This document shows positions 52,876 to 64,000 of a stretch of 64,000 nt of DNA, piece after piece (positions within the stretch are counted from its first letter, which is position 1; every line of letters begins with the position of its first letter). The DNA is from Lathyrus oleraceus (lineage: Eukaryota > Streptophyta > Magnoliopsida > Fabales > Fabaceae): positions 132,176,354-132,240,353 of the forward strand of contig NC_066579.1 of NCBI RefSeq assembly GCF_024323335.1, read 5' to 3'. Under the pieces are notes generated by a model. That model saw nothing but the letters and a program-made list of their open reading frames with translations, was not told the origin of the DNA and did no database searches. Made by a program: the position numbers and the translations under genes.

Positions 52876-55800
52876 CTATAAGGTCTCAGAGAGACATATT
52901 CCCAGTTTGCTCCTTAAGTTTTCAAACTGAGTAGCATCCAGAGCCTTTGTAAATATGTCAGCCAGTTGAAGGTCCGTGGCTACATGTACCAAAGTGATCA
53001 CCTTGTCTTCCACCAGATCTCTGATGAAGTGGTGCCTAATGTCAATATGTTTGGTCCTGCTGTGTTGGATGGGATTCTTGGAGATATTGATGGCACTGAG
53101 ATTATCACAGAACAATGTCATGACATTTTGAGTGACATTGTACTCAGTGAGCATCTGTTTCATCCAAACCAGTTGGGAACAACTGCTTCCAGCAACTATG
53201 TATTCAGCCTCTGCAGTGGACAGAGAAACACAATTCTGCTTCTTGCTGAACCAAGATATGAGATTGTCTCCTAAGAAGAAACATCCACCTGATGTGCTTT
53301 TTCTGTCATCAGCACTCCCAGCCCAGTCAGCATCACAGTACCCAGATAGGACAGGTTCAGACCCATGTGAATACAGCATCCCATAGTCACAAGTCCCATT
53401 GATGTACTTGAGAATCCTTTTGACTTGATTCAAGTGGCTCACCTTAGGCTCTGCTTGGTATCTAGCACATACTCCAACTGCATAAGAAATGTCAGGTCTA
53501 CTTGCAGTTAGGTAAAGTAGGCTTCCTATCATGCTTCTATACAAGCATTGATCAACACCAGGTCCTCCATCATCTTTGGTTAACTTCAGATGAGTAGGCG
53601 CAAGAGTCCTCTTGTGCCTAGCATTATCCATACCAAACTTCTTAACTATGTTCTTGGCATACTTGCTTTGGGAGAGAAACATAGAGTCCTCCATTTGGTT
53701 TACTTGCATTCCAAGGAAATAGGTCAGTTCTCCAACTAGACTCATTTCAAACTCAGATTGCATCTGGTGAACAAATTGTTGAACCATTTGTTCTGACATT
53801 CCACCAAAGACTATATCATCCACATAGATTTGAGCAATCATGATTTTGCCGTCTTCATCCTTCACAAACAAGGTTTTATCTATTCCACCTTTTTTGTATC
53901 CATTTGAGGTCAGAAATTCGGTCAACCTTTCATACCATGCTCTAGGTGCTTGTTTCAACCCATACAAGGCTTTCCTCAACTTGTATACATGCTTAGGTTG
54001 GTTAGGATCACAGAACCCTTTAGGTTGTTCCACAAAGACTTCTTCATTCAAGTAACCATTCAAGAATGCACTCTTCACATCCATTTGGAATAGTTTAAAC
54101 TTCAGGATGCATGCTACCCCTAACAGTAATCTGATGGACTCAAGCCTAGCCACAGGAGCAAATGTCTCATCAAAATCTACCCCTTCAACTTGAGTGTATC
54201 CTTGAGCCACTAGTCTTGCCTTATTCCTAGTAATTACTCCTTTCTCATCAGATTTGTTTTTGTAGATCCACTTGGTACCAATGATGTTGGTCCCTTCAGG
54301 TCTTGGAACTAGCTCCCATACTTCATTCCTTTTGAACTGCTCAAGTTCCTCTTGCATGGCAATGATCCAGTATTCGTCAGTCAGGGCTTCTTTCACATTT
54401 TTTGGTTCAACCTTGGATACAAAGCAGGAATATGAGCTTATTCCCCGTGACCTGGTAGTCACACCACTATTGGGATCCCCTATGATAAGATCCTTAGGGT
54501 GGTCTTTCTGAATTCTGATAGATGGCACTTTGGTGGTTGCATCTACTTCACATTCAGGAGGAGGTTCCTCTACTTCTTCAGACTTGACTGGAATGTCAGT
54601 TGAACTGTCAAGGAATGTTTCAACATCCTCCATGACATCGGTTCCTTCCTCTTTATCGTCCATAATAACATTTATGGATTCCATCAGGACATTGGTCCTG
54701 TAGTTGAACACTCTGTAGGCTCTGCTGTTAGTGGAGTATCCCAGAAATATCCCCTCATCACTTTTCGGATCTAGCTTCCTTCTCTGTTCACGATCTGTGA
54801 GAATGTAGCATTTACTTCCAAAGATATGAAAGTACTTCACAATAGGTTTTCTGCCTTTCCATATTTCATACAGAGTGGAGGAGGTTCCTTTTCTCAAGGT
54901 GACTCTGTTGTGAACATAGCACGCGGTATTCATTGCTTCAGCCCAAAAGTGCATGGGGAGCTTCTTTGCATGAATCATTGCTCTGGCAGATTCTTGAATA
55001 GTTCTATTTTTTCTTTCAACTATTCCATTCTACTGGGGAGTTATAGGGGAGGAGAACTCATGACTTATTCCTTCAGACGAGCAAAACTCATCAAACTTGG
55101 AATTCTTGAACTCCGTACCATGATCACTCCTAATTCGGACCACACAACTGTCCTTTTCCCTTTGAAGTCTGATGCACAGGTCTTTGAAGACATCAAATGT
55201 ATCTGACTTCTCTCTGATGAAGCTTATCCACGTGTATCTGGAATGGTCATCAACCACCACGTAGGCATATCTCTTCCCACCAAGACTTTCAACCTGCATA
55301 GGTCCCATTAAGTCCATATGCAACAGTTCCAGAACTCTGGAAGTTGTAGGATGTCCCAGCTTCGGATGTGACATCTTGGTTTGCTTGCCCACCTGGCATT
55401 CACCACAGACTCTTCCTTCATCAATAAGCAACTTTGGGATCCCTCTGACTACTTCCTTGGATATAATCTTCTTCATTCCCCTTAAGTGGGGATGTCCAAG
55501 ACGTCTATGCCACATCTTCACCTCCTGTTCTTCCTTGGTTAAGGAGCATATTGTAGAAAAGTTAGAGACTTTAGGTTCCCACAGATAACAGTTATCTTTG
55601 GACCTGGTTCCTCTCATAACTTCCTGATTGTCACCATTAGCCACAATGCAAAGCTCCTTAGTAAACTGAACATGAAACCCTTGATCACACAGCTGACTTA
55701 TGCTGATGAGGTTTGCAGTTAGTCCTCTTACTAACAACACATTATTCAGTTTTGGAACTCCAGAGCAGTCCAGCTTACCCACACCTTTTATTTTACCTTT

Positions 55801-56253
55801 GGCACCATCACCAAAGGTCACATAGCTGGTAGTGTGAGGTTGAATATCCACCAGTAGATTTTCCATACCAGTCATATGTCTTGAGCATCCACTGTCAAGG
55901 TACCAGTCTTCTCTGGTAGAAGCCCTTAGAGCAGTGTGTGCTATCCTAGCATACCATTGTTGCTTTTTGATGGGAACATAGCGCTTATATGGTTTATGCT
56001 TAGGCCTGACATGCGTGGCTTGGTTAGGGAAACCATGAATCCAGTAGCAGAAGGCTTTTATATGACCAAGCCTACCACAGTGGTGACACCTCCACTCCTG
56101 GTATTTCCTCTTCTGATGATCATTCATCCTAGTTCCTCGATGTTGAGACATTGGCTTTGACTTCCGCTTGAACTTCTGAACTTTTGCCTTTGGGCGTTTG
56201 TGTTCAGCTGAGGATCTTTTCCCAAATCCTAGGCCAGATTTGGTTCCAGACTG
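52876..56253 (-). pseudogene. Sirevirus pol with one internal stop
   Basis: From the gag/pol TAG at 56254, the frame runs through a second zinc knuckle (CHHCGRLGHIKAFC, about 56090), protease (DWYLDSGCSRHMTG, about 55890) and the gag-pre-integrase region (MWHRRLGHPHLRG). Integrase follows, with HMDLMGPM, VVVDDHSRYTW and RSDHGTEFKN. A TAG near 55030 cuts the integrase core. The frame continues as 700 uninterrupted codons: the integrase end, RT with QMDVKSAFLNG, LYGLKQAPRAWYERL and the active-site YVDD (about 53820), and RNase H with DADWAGSADDRKSTSG and STAEAEY. It stops at 52876. The RT/RNase H half looks intact. Confidence 0.93.
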
Positions 56254-57572
56254 CTATCCCACCTTTAGAATCTCTTCCAAGGTGTCAGTTCCCTTATTCA
56301 TCATTCTGATGGATTTAGTCATCTGATTCAGCTTGGAGGTCAGCAGGGCTATCTCACCATTTAGACCCTCTATGACAGACAGTTGCTTCTGTCTCTCATC
56401 TTCCAGTTCCTTGATGAGTTTCTTCTGCTTTTCTCCTTGTGCACGCACTTCTACACTGGTGGTACACAGCTTCTTATAGGCTGCAGCAAGTTCATCAAAG
56501 GTCAGTTCATCTGCACTTGAGTCATCATCAGAGACACAGACACTGGTTAGTGCAGTGACATGTTTGGCAGATTCTCCTTCAGATTCACTTTCAGAATCTC
56601 CTTCAGACCATGTGATAGTTAGCCCCTTCTGTTTCATCTTGAGATAAGTAGGACATTCAGCTCTGACGTGTCCATACCCTTCACAACCATGACACTGGAT
56701 TCCCTTGCCTTGGTTGAACTTTTCTTCAGAAGTTGATCTTTTCCTGATGTCAGACGGGATGTTATTGACATTAGGTCTCCCTCTTTGATCAATCTTCTTC
56801 ACGAACTTGTTGAACTGTCTCCCAAGCATGGCTAAGGCTTCTGATATACTTTCATCACCTTCAGTATATCCTGCTTCTGACTCCTCTTCAGCATTAGATA
56901 CAAAAGCTATGCTTTTGTTCTTCTTTTCAGCATTATCACACAAGCCCATTTCAAAGGTTTGGAGAGAACCAATGAGCTCATCCACCTTCATATTGCAGAT
57001 GTCCTGCGCTTCTTCTATGGCTGTGACCTTCATAGCAAATCTCTTAGGCAAGGATCTGAGAATCTTTCTTACAAGTTTCTCTTCAGCCATTTTCTCACCT
57101 AGTCCACCAGAGGTGTTTGCAATTTCAAGAATATTCATGTGAAAGTCATGAATAGTTCATCCTCTTTCATCCTCAGATTTTCAAACTTGGTGGTCAGCAT
57201 CTGAAGTTTGGACATCTTCACCTTGGAAGTACCTTCATGAGTTACCTTGAGGGTATCCCAAACTTCCTTAGCTAGTTCACAGTGGTGTACCAGCCTGAAG
57301 ATGTTCTTACTGATTCCATTGAACAATGCATTCAAGGCCTTGGAATTTCCAAGAGCTAATGCCTCTTGCTCCTTGTCCCACTCTTCTTCAGGAATCTGCA
57401 CACTGACTCCATCTTCACCTGTCCTCATTGGATGTTCCCATCCTTTGTTGACAGCTCTCCAGACTTTGCTGTCTAGAGATCTTAAGAAGGCTATCATACG
57501 AGGCTTCCAGTCATCATAATTAGAGCCATCCAACATGGGTGGTCTGTTTGAGTGTCCTATATCCTTGTCCAT
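56254..57572 (-). pseudogene. Sirevirus gag with one frameshift
   Basis: From ATG at 57572: the capsid domain (NRPPMLDGSNYDDWKPRM, then HCELAKEVWDTLKVTHEGT). A one-base frameshift lies at about 57136-57142, after ELFMTF. The second frame carries LVRKILRSLPKRFAMKVTAI, the zinc knuckle CHGCEGYGHVRAEC (about 56690), an acidic serine-rich patch (GDSESESEGES) and a coiled-coil-like stretch (KLIKELEDERQKQLSVIEGL). It ends at a single TAG (56254-56256), after which the same frame continues as pol. Confidence 0.93.
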
Positions 57573-57628
57573 GGTACTAGAAAGTAACTTCCCTAGATCT
57601 CACCCAGAATATCACAGGCAGGGTGCCT

Positions 57629-57640
57629 GCTCTGATACCA
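57629..57640 (-). other. Primer binding site, initiator tRNA-Met
   Basis: TGGTATCAGAGC on the minus strand, two bases inside the 5' LTR: a perfect match to the usual plant copia primer site. Confidence 0.95.
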
Positions 57641-57642
57641 AT

Positions 57643-59114
57643 TGAAATTCTAGTTATCAGACTTTGGATGTCACACGGGTTGTTATGACATCCAATTCTG
57701 CACAGACAGGGATTATGCAGAACTTAAACGTAAGTGCAGTAAATAACACAAGTAATTGTTTACCCAGTTCAGTCCAACATGACCTACATCTGGGGGCTAC
57801 CAAGCCAGGGAGGAAATCCACTATTAGTAGTATCAATCCAAAGCTAAACTCACCCGTTTACAACTTATCACTTAATCCCTACCCAATGCAATTTCAATCT
57901 TACACTAAGATCAGAGTTCCTACTCACTCCCCCTCAATCACCTCAGTGATTACTACCTTTAATCAATATTAAAGACAAGTTGAAGTCACACTTCAAACAA
58001 CTCTTGATTGTGCTTCACAACTTTAATCAAGATACACAGCACTCACGCTTAAAAGCTTTGAGCGACACAACACTTACAACTCAATGAACACCCTATGCCA
58101 CAACAATCATCTACTTGATAATGGCTTGGCTTACAAGATACGTCTAATACAAGACTCACAAAAATACAGCAGTGAAGTATGATGGACACACAAAATCTTC
58201 ACGCCTCAAAATCCCCGAAACTGAATGAAGGAACGCCTTCCTTTTTATATTGCAGTACCTGGGCTTTTGCACCTGTATTCTCCTGAATTTAAGGTCACAC
58301 GAGTTCCCATAAATTCAACATTTAGGTTACTAACAAATAGTCTATTTGTTAGGTTCATTAAATGTAACTTGGTTGTTGATTTCCTGGTTTTTCTCTAAGC
58401 TGTTGACTTCCTGAAGAATAGCCCAAGAAAAGCTGAAACAGAAAACTGAACAACCTACAATATAGCATATGCTGTCAGGAATGAATGTCACGACATTCAG
58501 CTTGACATCAAGGTCCATATGCTGAGTCTGTTTTTTCAGAAAACAGACTGTACAATTTTGCTGACCTGTACATGATCAAAATGACCATACTACAGTAACA
58601 GCTTACATTAATAAATGTTAAAGTGTCCAACTTAACATTTACACATTTGGCCTTAAGTTAGTTCTGTTATTCTCTTGAAGAACAAACTAAGTTACATGCT
58701 GAAGTATAGCAGAACACCACTCTGTCTAATGTTCAGTAGCTGCTGTCAATGATGAATGTCATAACATCCAATTTGACATTCAGTCAGTAGGCCTTATGCC
58801 AGGTCTGGTCTTTCCTTGATAACCAGACTGGAAATAAATACTAAGTTCTAACAGAACACCAGCTGTTCTATTTCTTAGTATCTGTTGACAGGTATGAATG
58901 TCACAGCATCCAGTTTGACATTCAATAAATCCTGTGTTAGCTAATCCTGCAGTAACTACTCAAGTGTGTCATGACATCAGTCAAGACATCAGAGTACAGT
59001 TAGATATTCTAACCTACAATGTAGTCACACATACATACCATGTCATGACATCAGTCAAGACATTTGTAACCAGCTAGTGTTTTACCATATAATGCAGCCA
59101 ATTAAACACCTACA
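57643..59114 (-). repeat. 5' LTR of the Sirevirus
   Basis: 1472 bp, nearly identical to 50725-52196. Differences noted near 57704, 57838, 57940, 58208, 58533, 58649 and 58862. Confidence 0.95.
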
Positions 59115-59944
59115 AGTTGCAAGACAAAAATCTAAAACTAACTACTAACCGTTGTCAACAACGGTGTCTTCGCTTCTTTTCTTTGATTTCGCCTTCAATT
59201 TCTCCTTCAATTTCCCCTTCACACCCTAGACTCCTTCGAAATCGCATCCGCCTTCTTTGCTAGGGTTTCGTTTTTCCAGTCGTTCAAATTGAATTTCCTT
59301 TTGCATTTCAGTTTTATTATAATTTTTATCCACATCAGCGTCAGGTGTATACTAAATGGTCTCTTATTTTGACTTTGACTAACAGACATAACAAAAAGGA
59401 CTAACGTGACACTTTTTGAAGACATAGAAAATCAAATTGATTTTTGTAAAAGTTACGAAACCAAAATAAACTTTGAAATAAAAATATTTCAACTTTAAAC
59501 TATTGGCGACTTAATTAGAAACTAACTAACATAACTATACTCACAAGAGTGTATATTATAACTATTTACTTCTACGGGTGCATATGAAAAATAGGATGAA
59601 CTGTACATTCACACTTGTGTATAGTGTAAATAAAAATATCATGTTTAAGAATTATTATCAAACAACAACAAAATGAAGAATATTACCCGCCTCATCAACC
59701 AAGAGTCTGATACAATGACACCCGCCAATAAATTTTTATGGGAGTATAACTTAAAAATGGATATAAACTCAAAGAAAAATAGAATTTATTTAATTGCACT
59801 AATTTTAACCTTATTTTTAAGAAGTGGGTTGAGAAGTCCTCTATAAATAAATTAGATTTATATTCCAAAATGATGATTTTGTATTGGATATCAATCTAAA
59901 GCTAATTAAAAAAATCCCATTAAATTCATGTTTATTTCCTAAAT
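59115..59944. other. Spacer, no convincing gene
   Basis: Contains ctagggtttcg and cttcaatttctccttcaatttcc (59190-59270), which on the minus strand resembles a plant 5' UTR (aaaccctag) with a short gaaattgaagg repeat. No longer open frame with recognisable content. Confidence 0.4.
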
Positions 59945-60140
59945 AAAATGTTTTAAATTTTGTATACACAAATTAAAAAATATAATAATATTATCTTAAG
60001 ATATTATACTTTTATTAAATTAATATTAATATTAAAAATAATGTATAAAGTAATAATTAAATAATATAATTAAAAATAATAATCATTCCTATATTAAAAA
60101 TAAAATAAATTTTATTTATTAAAAAACAGTTATTTTAAAA
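59945..60140. mobile_element. Decayed Stowaway-like MITE
   Basis: tataaagtaataattaaata and aataatcattcctatattaa (60040-60100) parallel the interior of the Stowaway element at 63195-63487 (cataaagagtaataattaaa, aacaatcatttctatattga). Terminal repeats are not recognisable. Confidence 0.4.
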
Positions 60141-60299
60141 GTGAGGGAATAATAAAATTTTCAAAAATTTGTGCTCATTTCATTAAAACTTAAACATTTA
60201 ACTTTCTTTTTTATAATTTTATTAATTTTATTTTAAAAAAGTCCAATGGTACTCATCGTCGAAGTGGGGAAAAGGGATATACGCTTGGATATGATGTTC

Positions 60300-60460
60300 C
60301 TAAATGAATTCAATTCAAACTATTCTTAGGGTTTTACCACTCTTTCCCTTTCTCCCTCCGATTCTGGTTTCAAGATTCTCCCTTTCACCTCCCTGCTCTG
60401 CGTTCTCCGCACTCCACTGTCGTTTCTGGAATTAATCTTGATTTTCCTTAGATCTTCGAG
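60300..60460 (+). other. 5' UTR exon 1 of the reticulon gene
   Basis: CT-rich leader text (ctctttccctttctccctcc) ends in cttcgag|gtacag, a good splice donor. The start is not fixed. Exon 2 begins at 61053 after a tatccag acceptor. An intron of about 590 bp in the leader is common in plant housekeeping genes. Confidence 0.55.
60327..60335 (+). promoter_or_regulatory. Telo-box-like motif
   Basis: TAGGGTTTT lies at the probable transcription start of the reticulon gene. Such motifs are frequent near the start sites of plant genes expressed in dividing cells. Motif match only. Confidence 0.3.
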
Positions 60461-61100
60461 GTACAGAAGCTATGTTTGTGGTTTCAAGTTTTTCTTTTTG
60501 TTAATTTTATCACTATTATTGTTGTTATTGTTTTCAAAGTTGTTTTTGCTAGTGAAAATTGATGATTTGATGTAGCTGCTAGCTTTTGTTATTCATAATT
60601 CTTGATTATTGTTTCAGTTTTTTTAGGATTTGTTTTGATTTTGATTTTGGTAATTTAACCCTGAAGAAGTTTTTCAAATTCTTGGAAATTCTTCATGTGT
60701 TTCATCATCATTGACTTTTAGTCTTTGGGGATAAATTTTTTTTAAACATTAAGTAATTATTAGATTAGATGTCTAAACTGGTCATTGAAAAAAATTATTA
60801 TAATGACTTGGTAGAAAGTTTCCACTACTGTTTAGCGGTGACTAATCTTTGATGGAAACCGGATTTTCTTTGCATGTTTGAATCACTTATTTTCTTTGTT
60901 TGGATGCAAGATTGTCTGTGTTGGTTTTTGGAAGATTGTTGGGATTTGGGTTAGATGATTGAATGCTGAAAAATCATTTTGATGCTGTATTAAAGTGAAG
61001 CTTGTTATCCTAGTAATTCAACTAGCTAACACATTGATTTTGTTGTATCCAGATCTACAATATCTAGTTGGTACAGTTTCCATTTTAAAGAATCAATTTA

Positions 61101-64000
61101 ATGTCTGAGACAGAAGCTCAGCCTGCGAGCAGCTTTGGTAATGTTGTAACTTCCTGATAACTGTTCTCAGTAGGGATAGATATAGTTACACACAAATATT
61201 AACCTTTCTTTTTTAAGAAAAATAAATCCTCCTTGCTCGACATTTGAATCTTCTATAGTTCTGCTTAAAATAGATACTTTGCTTCAGTATGTACATATGG
61301 CCGTTCATGTTTGATGCATCTTTCTGTTTTCGGTCAGCATATTTTGTTACTCTCTTGTGTTGGCCTAATCTTAATATGGTTTGGATTCGGAATTGAAAAT
61401 TGTTTTAGATGAGGGTTTGATATTCCCATTTAAAATTTAATTCAAATTTGACAATATATATTTGACAAATTAAACTATTTATCTTTAGAAAATTGGAAAA
61501 CGTTTGCTGAGGAATATCATTCTACTTTCTTGCAGTTTTTTTAATCTAATATGCTTATGTTAGTTCTAATGTTTTCCCTTTTTTTCTCTATTAGTTTCCG
61601 ATGTTCTACTGTGGAAGCGGTGGCAAGTTTCGTTCGCTGCCATTGTTGTTTCTACGGTTGCCTGGCTCCTACTCGAGTGGACTGATTTACCATTCTTAAC
61701 AATTTGTTCTGATGTCTTGCTGCTTTTGATCGTACTACTCTTTCTGCATTCTAACTATGCCACACTTAGAAATAGGTATGATTAGTAACCTTTCCTGTGC
61801 TTGTATTTATGTTTTTCACAATTTTAAAACTAACATTATGTTATTGGTTATCCTTTTTCTCTCTGAGCAGACAACCACCAACATTACCAGAGCTAGTAGT
61901 GTCAGAGGAGATGGTTAGCAACGTAGCTGCTTCATTTCGGGTGAAAATCAATAATGTCCTTCTTATAGCCCACGACATCACTATTGGCAAGGACTTTAGA
62001 GTTTTTTTTAAGGTAAGTTTTGTTTCAGGTTACAATGTTTTAGGGATTGTTGATGAGGGAATTATTATCTTAATAAATAGTGATACTTTTCTTTTCTAAG
62101 GTGTGGAAATGCCTTATATAAGCCTAACCTACTTTTATAACAAATTGCCTTAAATAAGCGTAACTTACTCAGCTTTACATAAGCCATTTGTTAGCGTAGC
62201 CCTAAAGCCAATTTTTTTTTTATAAGGCAAATGATAGTATTGTTATTTTGCTTCAATTCCTGTAAATAGTTTAATGAATATATGATTTTAAGGCTTCTTT
62301 TAGCTTTTTTTCTGTGTCTGGTCCTTCGCTATAATCAGAGTCTAGCCGGGTGGACCCATATACTTATTTTTTAAAGACTTATACCTATCCAACACTTGTT
62401 TTTTCCATTCACAATACTTGATCCCGAGACCTTGCTTAAGAGGAATCAAACTCCTTGCCACTTGAACAAAATTCTAACATGCTTTATATGTTGCCTGAAA
62501 AATAGAAGACTTAACTTATAGTTTATTTAATACGTTGGGCCTGTGCCAAAGCTCATGCGAGTCACACCTAATGTGGGTCAAGTGGCCCCTCTTGAGCTCC
62601 TTGGCCTCTTCCCACGATATAGAAGACTTAACTTATGGTATGGAATCTTTTCTATTAAATCTATTTCCTCAAATTTATCATTTGGTTTTTCAACAATAGC
62701 TGCTTACATGTTCTGTTATGACAGAACTTTATGATCTATTATGACTATTCATGTCTCAAGTGTTTATTTTGCTACAACAATGCAATTTTAACATTTAGAA
62801 ATGATAACATAGTAATTCTCCTTCTCAATTTGTAAATATGACTAAGGAATTTGGAAATTGAAAAACATTATTCAGTGTTTATTTTCTACTTAACAGGTGG
62901 TGATTTGCTTGTGGCTCTTGTCTGTCATTGGCAACATCTTCTCCTTCTTCACACTCGCCTATATTGGTATGTTTGCATTACAAGTCTATCTATTAAAAAG
63001 AGTTTGTTATGTCTCTAACTGAGACCTTTTCTTTTTAACGGATCGAAAATTCCATACCATTTTGGTGCCTTTTATCGTTTGGCATTTGTCTAACCCTGCA
63101 CAATGTAATTGCTGTCCAACTTTCTTTGCATTTGCATGGTTTTATTATTACTCATCGGATATTTGTACAAGCATATGGTTGTTTTAAACTAATACCTCCG
63201 TTCCAAAATGACTGTCGTTTAAGGTTTTTGCACACAGATTAAGAAATACAATTATATTGTCGTTTAAGGTTTTTGCACACAGATTAAGAAATACAATGAT
63301 ATTGTCGTAAGATGTTACATTGTTACTAAATTAGCTCTATTAATATGTTGGAAGTAGCATAAAGAGTAATAATTAAAGGACATAATTGGAAAAGTAACAA
63401 TCATTTCTATATTGAAAAGTCAGAATGGAAGTCATTTCGAAACAAATTTTATTGCCTAAAACGACAATCATTTTGAAACAGAGGGAGTATAATAGGTAAC
63501 ACGCTGTGTTAGTGTCACATCCTAATTTCCATCTCAATCCATCATGTTAAGTTATATGAAGAATAGTTTTTAAAATCAATTTTTCTTTTCTAAGTGTGAA
63601 CAGCATTTGTTAATATTTCTAGTTTCAACACAATTCGGCAATTTATATATAAATTTTTTAGAACAGAAAGCACGATTCATAGGAATAATGATAGAAAAAC
63701 ACAAACAAAGTTTTGGCTAATTAGGCACAAGTCTTCGACAGAAGAGTAACTGCAGTTCCTTTTTATTATTTTTAGTTTAGGTATTTAAATACTACAGTCT
63801 AAATTACAACATATACCCTAAAGTGTATTCTGACAAAACTCTTGACTCTTTGTAAATACTCTTGTTCTCATTTGTATTTTGCTTATGGTGCAGGAACCCT
63901 CATGATGATTACTATCCCTGCATTGTACAGAAAATATGGAGATTATGTAGATAAATGTTGCGGAGTTATCAACCACCAATTTTCAAAACATTATAGAATT
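61101..64000 (+). CDS. Reticulon-like protein B, 3' end beyond window
   Basis: Coding exons are 61101-61137, 61595-61775, 61871-62012, 62897-62966 and 63894 to beyond 64000, giving 179 codons in frame; all introns are GT..AG. The ATG at 61101 is chosen because it opens the frame that splices into the RTN domain. The protein begins [11 protein letters not shown] and enters the reticulon domain at [11 protein letters not shown] (residues 13-23). It has a first long hydrophobic hairpin (about 26-66), a loop with [18 protein letters not shown], and a second hairpin (about 121-156: [20 protein letters not shown]). The tail reads [19 protein letters not shown]. Plant RTNLBs wedge into the ER membrane, curving it into tubules. 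With such a short N-terminus it resembles the short RTNLB members. The last residues of the domain lie outside the window. Confidence 0.92.
62305..62478 (-). mobile_element. tRNA-derived SINE in reticulon intron 4
   Basis: On the minus strand, GTTCAAGTGGCAAGGAGT (about 62450-62467) resembles a pol III A box. GGTCTCGGGATCAAGT (62417-62432) resembles a B box, followed by ttgtgaatgg, a CCACCCGGCTAGACTC-type tail region and a terminal A-run (62305-62311 as T on plus). The box order, spacing and the gtgaatggaaaaa block are those of a common plant SINE group. Confidence 0.6.
62522..62618 (-). mobile_element. 97-bp retroposon with 20-bp target duplication
   Basis: The insert is flanked by atagaagacttaacttatag (62502-62521) and atagaagacttaacttatgg (62619-62638), one mismatch in 20. 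On the minus strand it ends ...ttaaataaa, an A-rich tail. A long duplication plus an A-rich tail indicates LINE-mediated retroposition. The body (gggccacttgacccacatta) was not matched to a known SINE or RNA. Confidence 0.6.
63195..63487. mobile_element. Stowaway MITE in reticulon intron 5
   Basis: Ends CCTCCGTTCCAAAATGACTG and, inverted, CTCCCTCTGTTTCAAAATGA, flanked by TA on both sides (63193-63194 and 63488-63489). This is the signature of Stowaway (Tc1/mariner) MITEs. It holds an internal 45-bp tandem duplication (tgtcgtttaaggtttttgc at 63213 and 63258). Confidence 0.9.

Larger units (their letters stand above)
50725..59114 (-). mobile_element. Sirevirus-type copia retrotransposon, full length (8.39 kb)
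   Basis: Two 1472-bp LTRs (50725-52196 and 57643-59114) differ at only about seven sites by eye, and agttg flanks both sides (50720-50724 and 59115-59119). A tRNA-iMet primer site, gag with a zinc knuckle, pol and repeated AAAGGGGGAGT polypurine tracts are all present in order on the minus strand. Long LTRs, multiplied polypurine tracts and the pol sequence point to the Sirevirus (SIRE/Maximus) lineage. It carries a gag frameshift and two in-frame TAG codons, so although young it is probably not autonomous. Confidence 0.95.

Noticed and set aside
59219..59425. 68-codon minus-strand ORF near an aaaccctag leader-like motif
   Set aside because: No downstream exons or domain; the short gaaattgaagg repeat explains the apparent coding bias.

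Overview
The window is a gene-poor, AT-rich stretch of a plant nuclear genome, most likely a legume with a large genome. Evidence for a plant is the Ty1-copia, Ty3-gypsy, Helitron, hAT, CACTA, Stowaway and SINE types present, plus a plant-type reticulon gene with canonical GT..AG introns. The legume inference rests on three long LTR segments starting TGTAAGACYCC / TGTCTAAAACCCC, with a tandem-repeat 3' UTR of the Ogre/Tat type. This is recognition from family knowledge, not a database result.

Layout. 1-1325: 3' part of an Ogre-like LTR. 1339-3375: decayed copia pol plus its 3' LTR. 3376-6665: AT-rich, no gene. 6666-13562: an apparently complete Helitron whose RepHel gene lies on the minus strand. 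14602-19710: a minus-strand copia element lodged in an AT microsatellite, with a solo LTR of another copia family inside its 3' LTR. 20400-22581: relics of a plant-mobile-domain (PMD) gene and a neighbouring unknown ORF. 23120-27060: scraps of copia gag, CACTA-like ends, a possible RPA-like exon and a Helitron-type end. 27280-33736: Sirevirus-like copia remains with two 3' ends in tandem, both LTRs holding large microsatellites. 33926-35006: hAT-like element. 35150-36120: relic of a second Helitron gene. 36158-48251: nested Ogre LTRs and a minisatellite-bearing 3' UTR. 48252-50200: minus-strand Sirevirus relic. 50725-59114: a young, structurally complete Sirevirus with identical-length LTRs and a perfect 5-bp target duplication. 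60300-64000: the only convincing host gene, a reticulon-like protein B gene cut by the window edge, with three small transposons in its introns.

Function. Apart from the reticulon (endoplasmic reticulum membrane shaping), nearly all coding sequence is transposon machinery: gag, integrase, reverse transcriptase/RNase H and Helitron Rep/helicase. Almost every transposon gene is broken. Many of the stops look like C-to-T or G-to-A transitions, as expected for old methylated elements. No CRISPR arrays, rRNA or tRNA genes, or prokaryotic-type operons were seen. I found no clearly new biological system. The most unusual items are the antisense Helitron gene, the dyad repeats of the Sirevirus LTR, the tandem Sirevirus 3' ends and a 97-bp retroposon with a 20-bp target duplication.
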